Of a DNA stretch of 7,246 nucleotides, positions 5,843 through 7,246 are shown piece by piece; position 1 is the stretch's first letter, and each line of letters starts with the position of its first letter. The stretch is taken from positions 1 to 7,246 of the forward strand of contig JAGQRA010000125.1 in the NCBI GenBank assembly GCA_020425885.1, read 5' to 3'. The notes under the pieces were generated by a model. The model made no database searches, had not been told where the DNA came from, and worked only from the letters and a program-made list of their open reading frames with translations. A program made the translations under genes and the position numbers. The stretch is from Planctomycetota bacterium. Lineage in GTDB: Bacteria; Planctomycetota; UBA1135; UBA2386.

Positions 5843-5873
5843 GCGGGCCGCGTACAAACAACCACCGGCCGCG
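5843..5873. repeat. 7-base direct repeat with 21-base period, also able to form a bulged hairpin, between ligase and dehydrogenase genes
   Basis: GGCCGCG occurs at 5846-5852 and again at 5867-5873, exactly 21 bases (two helical turns) apart, within the 60-base gap 5825-5884. The same segment can fold: GCGG and CC (5843-5846, 5848-5849, with G5847 bulged) pair with GGCCGC (5867-5872), leaving a more AT-rich loop. It could be an operator, an intercistronic terminator or processing site, or chance in GC-rich DNA. The gap holds no gene and no clear promoter. Confidence 0.25.
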
Positions 5874-5884
5874 CGGGCGACGAC

Positions 5885-7246
5885 TCAGTGCGCGACCGGC
5901 TCGCTCCTGGCCTCGAGGCAGAGGTCCCTGACCGCGCGCAGATCGAGCTTGCCGGTGCCGAGCAACGGCAGCGCCTCGACCGCGACGAACTGATCGGCCC
6001 GCGGCACGAACAACGGCGGCAGACCGCGGCGACCGAGTCGTTCGATCACCTCTGCCACCTCATCCGCTGCGAGGGTCGTCAGCACCATCAGCCGTTCGCC
6101 CTTGCGCGCATCGGGGATGCCGCAGACCGCGAAGGCGCGCTCCTGCCGGCCGCTGCATTCCTGCAGGTGCTGCTCGACCGTGCCGTGCGGCACCATCTCG
6201 CCGCCGATCTTCGAGAACCGCGCCAGCCGATCGGTCAGGAACAGGAAGCCGTCTTCGTCGAGTCGACCGACGTCGCCGGTGATGTAGTGGCCATCGTGCA
6301 TCGCCGCCGCCGTCAGATCGTCGCGATCGAGGTAGCCGAGCATGACGTTGGCCCCGCGCACGAGCACCAGACCGGACTCGCCGACCGGCAGCGCGGCCTT
6401 GCTCTCGGGATCGACGATGCGGACCGTCACCCCCGGCAGCGGCCGCCCGACCGCGCCGCGCCGGGAGCCGGCCTGGTAGAGGCCCGGCGCCCGGAAGCCC
6501 GGGGTACCGACCGCGACGACCGGCGCGCACTCGGTGCAGCCGTAACCCTGCAGCGGGCGGATGCCGAACTTGTCGGCGAACGCGTCCGCCAGGCTGTCGG
6601 CGAGCTTCTCGGCGCCGGTCAGCACGACGCGCACCGAGCCGAGCTGCCCCGGCTCGCAGCGACGCAGGTACATCTGCAGGAAGGTCGGCGTCGCCAGCAA
6701 CACGGTGACCCGGTGCTGCTGCGTGATCGCGCCGACCTGCGCGGCGTCGAGCGGGTTGGTGTGGAACACCGTCGCCGCGCCTTCCAGCATCGCGTACCAG
6801 AGCGCGAAGTTGCCGAACGAGTGGAACAGGGGCAGCACGCCGAGCAGACGGTCGCGCGGGTCGAGCGGCAGGACCTGCGCCACCGACTCGCAGTTGCCGA
6901 GCACGTTGCCGTGCGACAGCACGACGCCCTTCGGTTCGCCGGTGCTGCCGCTGCTGAACATGACCACGGCCGGATCGGCCACCGCGATGCGTCGGCGCGC
7001 GCCGCAGGCGCGTTCGAGCAGGGCCTTGGGCCACAGCAGGGCTCGCAGCGCGGCGCCGATGCGCTCGCCGCGCGGGACCTCCCGCGTCAGCTCATCGAGC
7101 AGCAGCTCGTTCGTGCCCGGAGGCAGCGCCACGGTGACGCGTTCGCGGAAGGCCCGCGACGTCACGACCGTGCGCAGCCCGGCCTGCCGCACGGCCGAGG
7201 CCAGCGCCGCCTCGCCGACGGTGTAGTTGAGCGGCACCAGCACGCG
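5885..7246 (-). CDS. AMP-forming acyl-CoA/acyl-ACP synthetase (ANL superfamily), N-terminus outside window
   Basis: The minus-strand frame is open from the right edge to the TGA at 5885-5887, giving 453 complete codons plus stop. The visible start, VLVPLNYTVGE, is internal to the domain. Residues are numbered from the Val codon at 7241-7243. The adenylate-forming motifs are all present: P-loop SSGSTGEPKG (97-106), LPLFHSFG (137-144), YGCTE (234-238) and YITGD (320-324, D324). The DRLARFSKIGGE hinge follows (338-349), and the closing LLGTGKLDL carries K432, the likely acyl-adenylating lysine. The enzyme activates a carboxylic acid with ATP, then passes it to CoA or to acyl carrier protein. GGEMVPHGTVEQHL and LPLLGTGKLDL resemble the ligase module of Aas-type long-chain fatty acid--[ACP] ligases, which are often fused behind a PlsC acyltransferase and a transporter domain. 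That part, if present, lies beyond the edge. Fatty-acid activation is therefore likely but not certain. The dehydrogenase follows 60 bases downstream. Confidence 0.93.
   Translation of the reverse strand, partial: RVLVPLNYTVGEAALASAVRQAGLRTVVTSRAFRERVTVALPPGTNELLLDELTREVPRGERIGAALRALLWPKALLERACGARRRIAVADPAVVMFSSGSTGEPKGVVLSHGNVLGNCESVAQVLPLDPRDRLLGVLPLFHSFGNFALWYAMLEGAATVFHTNPLDAAQVGAITQQHRVTVLLATPTFLQMYLRRCEPGQLGSVRVVLTGAEKLADSLADAFADKFGIRPLQGYGCTECAPVVAVGTPGFRAPGLYQAGSRRGAVGRPLPGVTVRIVDPESKAALPVGESGLVLVRGANVMLGYLDRDDLTAAAMHDGHYITGDVGRLDEDGFLFLTDRLARFSKIGGEMVPHGTVEQHLQECSGRQERAFAVCGIPDARKGERLMVLTTLAADEVAEVIERLGRRGLPPLFVPRADQFVAVEALPLLGTGKLDLRAVRDLCLEARSEPVAH

Overview
This is a GC-rich (about 70 % by eye) bacterial stretch with seven protein genes, densely packed on both strands. 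There is no RNA gene, mobile element, CRISPR array or long gene-free stretch; the largest gap is 73 bases. The high GC, a polysaccharide-type MBOAT/SGNH acylation pair, a beta-sandwich domain fragment with a WVDGK strand, and the scarcity of Shine-Dalgarno sites suggest a Gram-negative environmental lineage. Planctomycetota is my best guess, but nothing here proves the phylum.

Layout, left to right. Bases 1-345 (+) hold the C-terminal end of a protein with a concanavalin-like beta-sandwich domain. Bases 371-1171 (-) hold a complete PhzF/YddE-family isomerase-like protein, convergent with the first gene. Bases 1195-1743 (+) hold thpR, the RNA 2',3'-cyclic phosphodiesterase, which diverges from the phzF-like gene with only 23 bases between the start codons. 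Bases 1817-3220 (+) hold an AlgI-type membrane-bound O-acyltransferase. It overlaps by 4 bases an SGNH-hydrolase-like, membrane-anchored protein (3217-4758, +). Bases 4787-5824 (-) hold a medium-chain dehydrogenase/reductase, convergent with the SGNH gene. Bases 5885-7246 (-) hold the C-terminal two-thirds or so of an AMP-forming acyl-CoA/acyl-ACP ligase that runs off the right edge.

The clearest functional unit is the MBOAT + SGNH pair. By analogy with AlgI/AlgJ-AlgX, DltB/DltD and PatA/PatB, the membrane protein would carry acyl groups across the cytoplasmic membrane and the SGNH partner would place them on an envelope glycan. No glycosyltransferase or polymer gene lies in the window, so the substrate is unknown. 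The ligase and the dehydrogenase are co-directional with a 60-base gap and may be co-transcribed.

The regulatory structure is compact. Overlapping divergent -10-like elements lie between phzF-like and thpR, spaced for leaderless mRNAs. Small GC hairpins without T-tracts sit on the stop codons at both convergent junctions. I do not see a clearly new multi-gene system; the O-acylation pair with its altered SGNH block I is the item most worth following.
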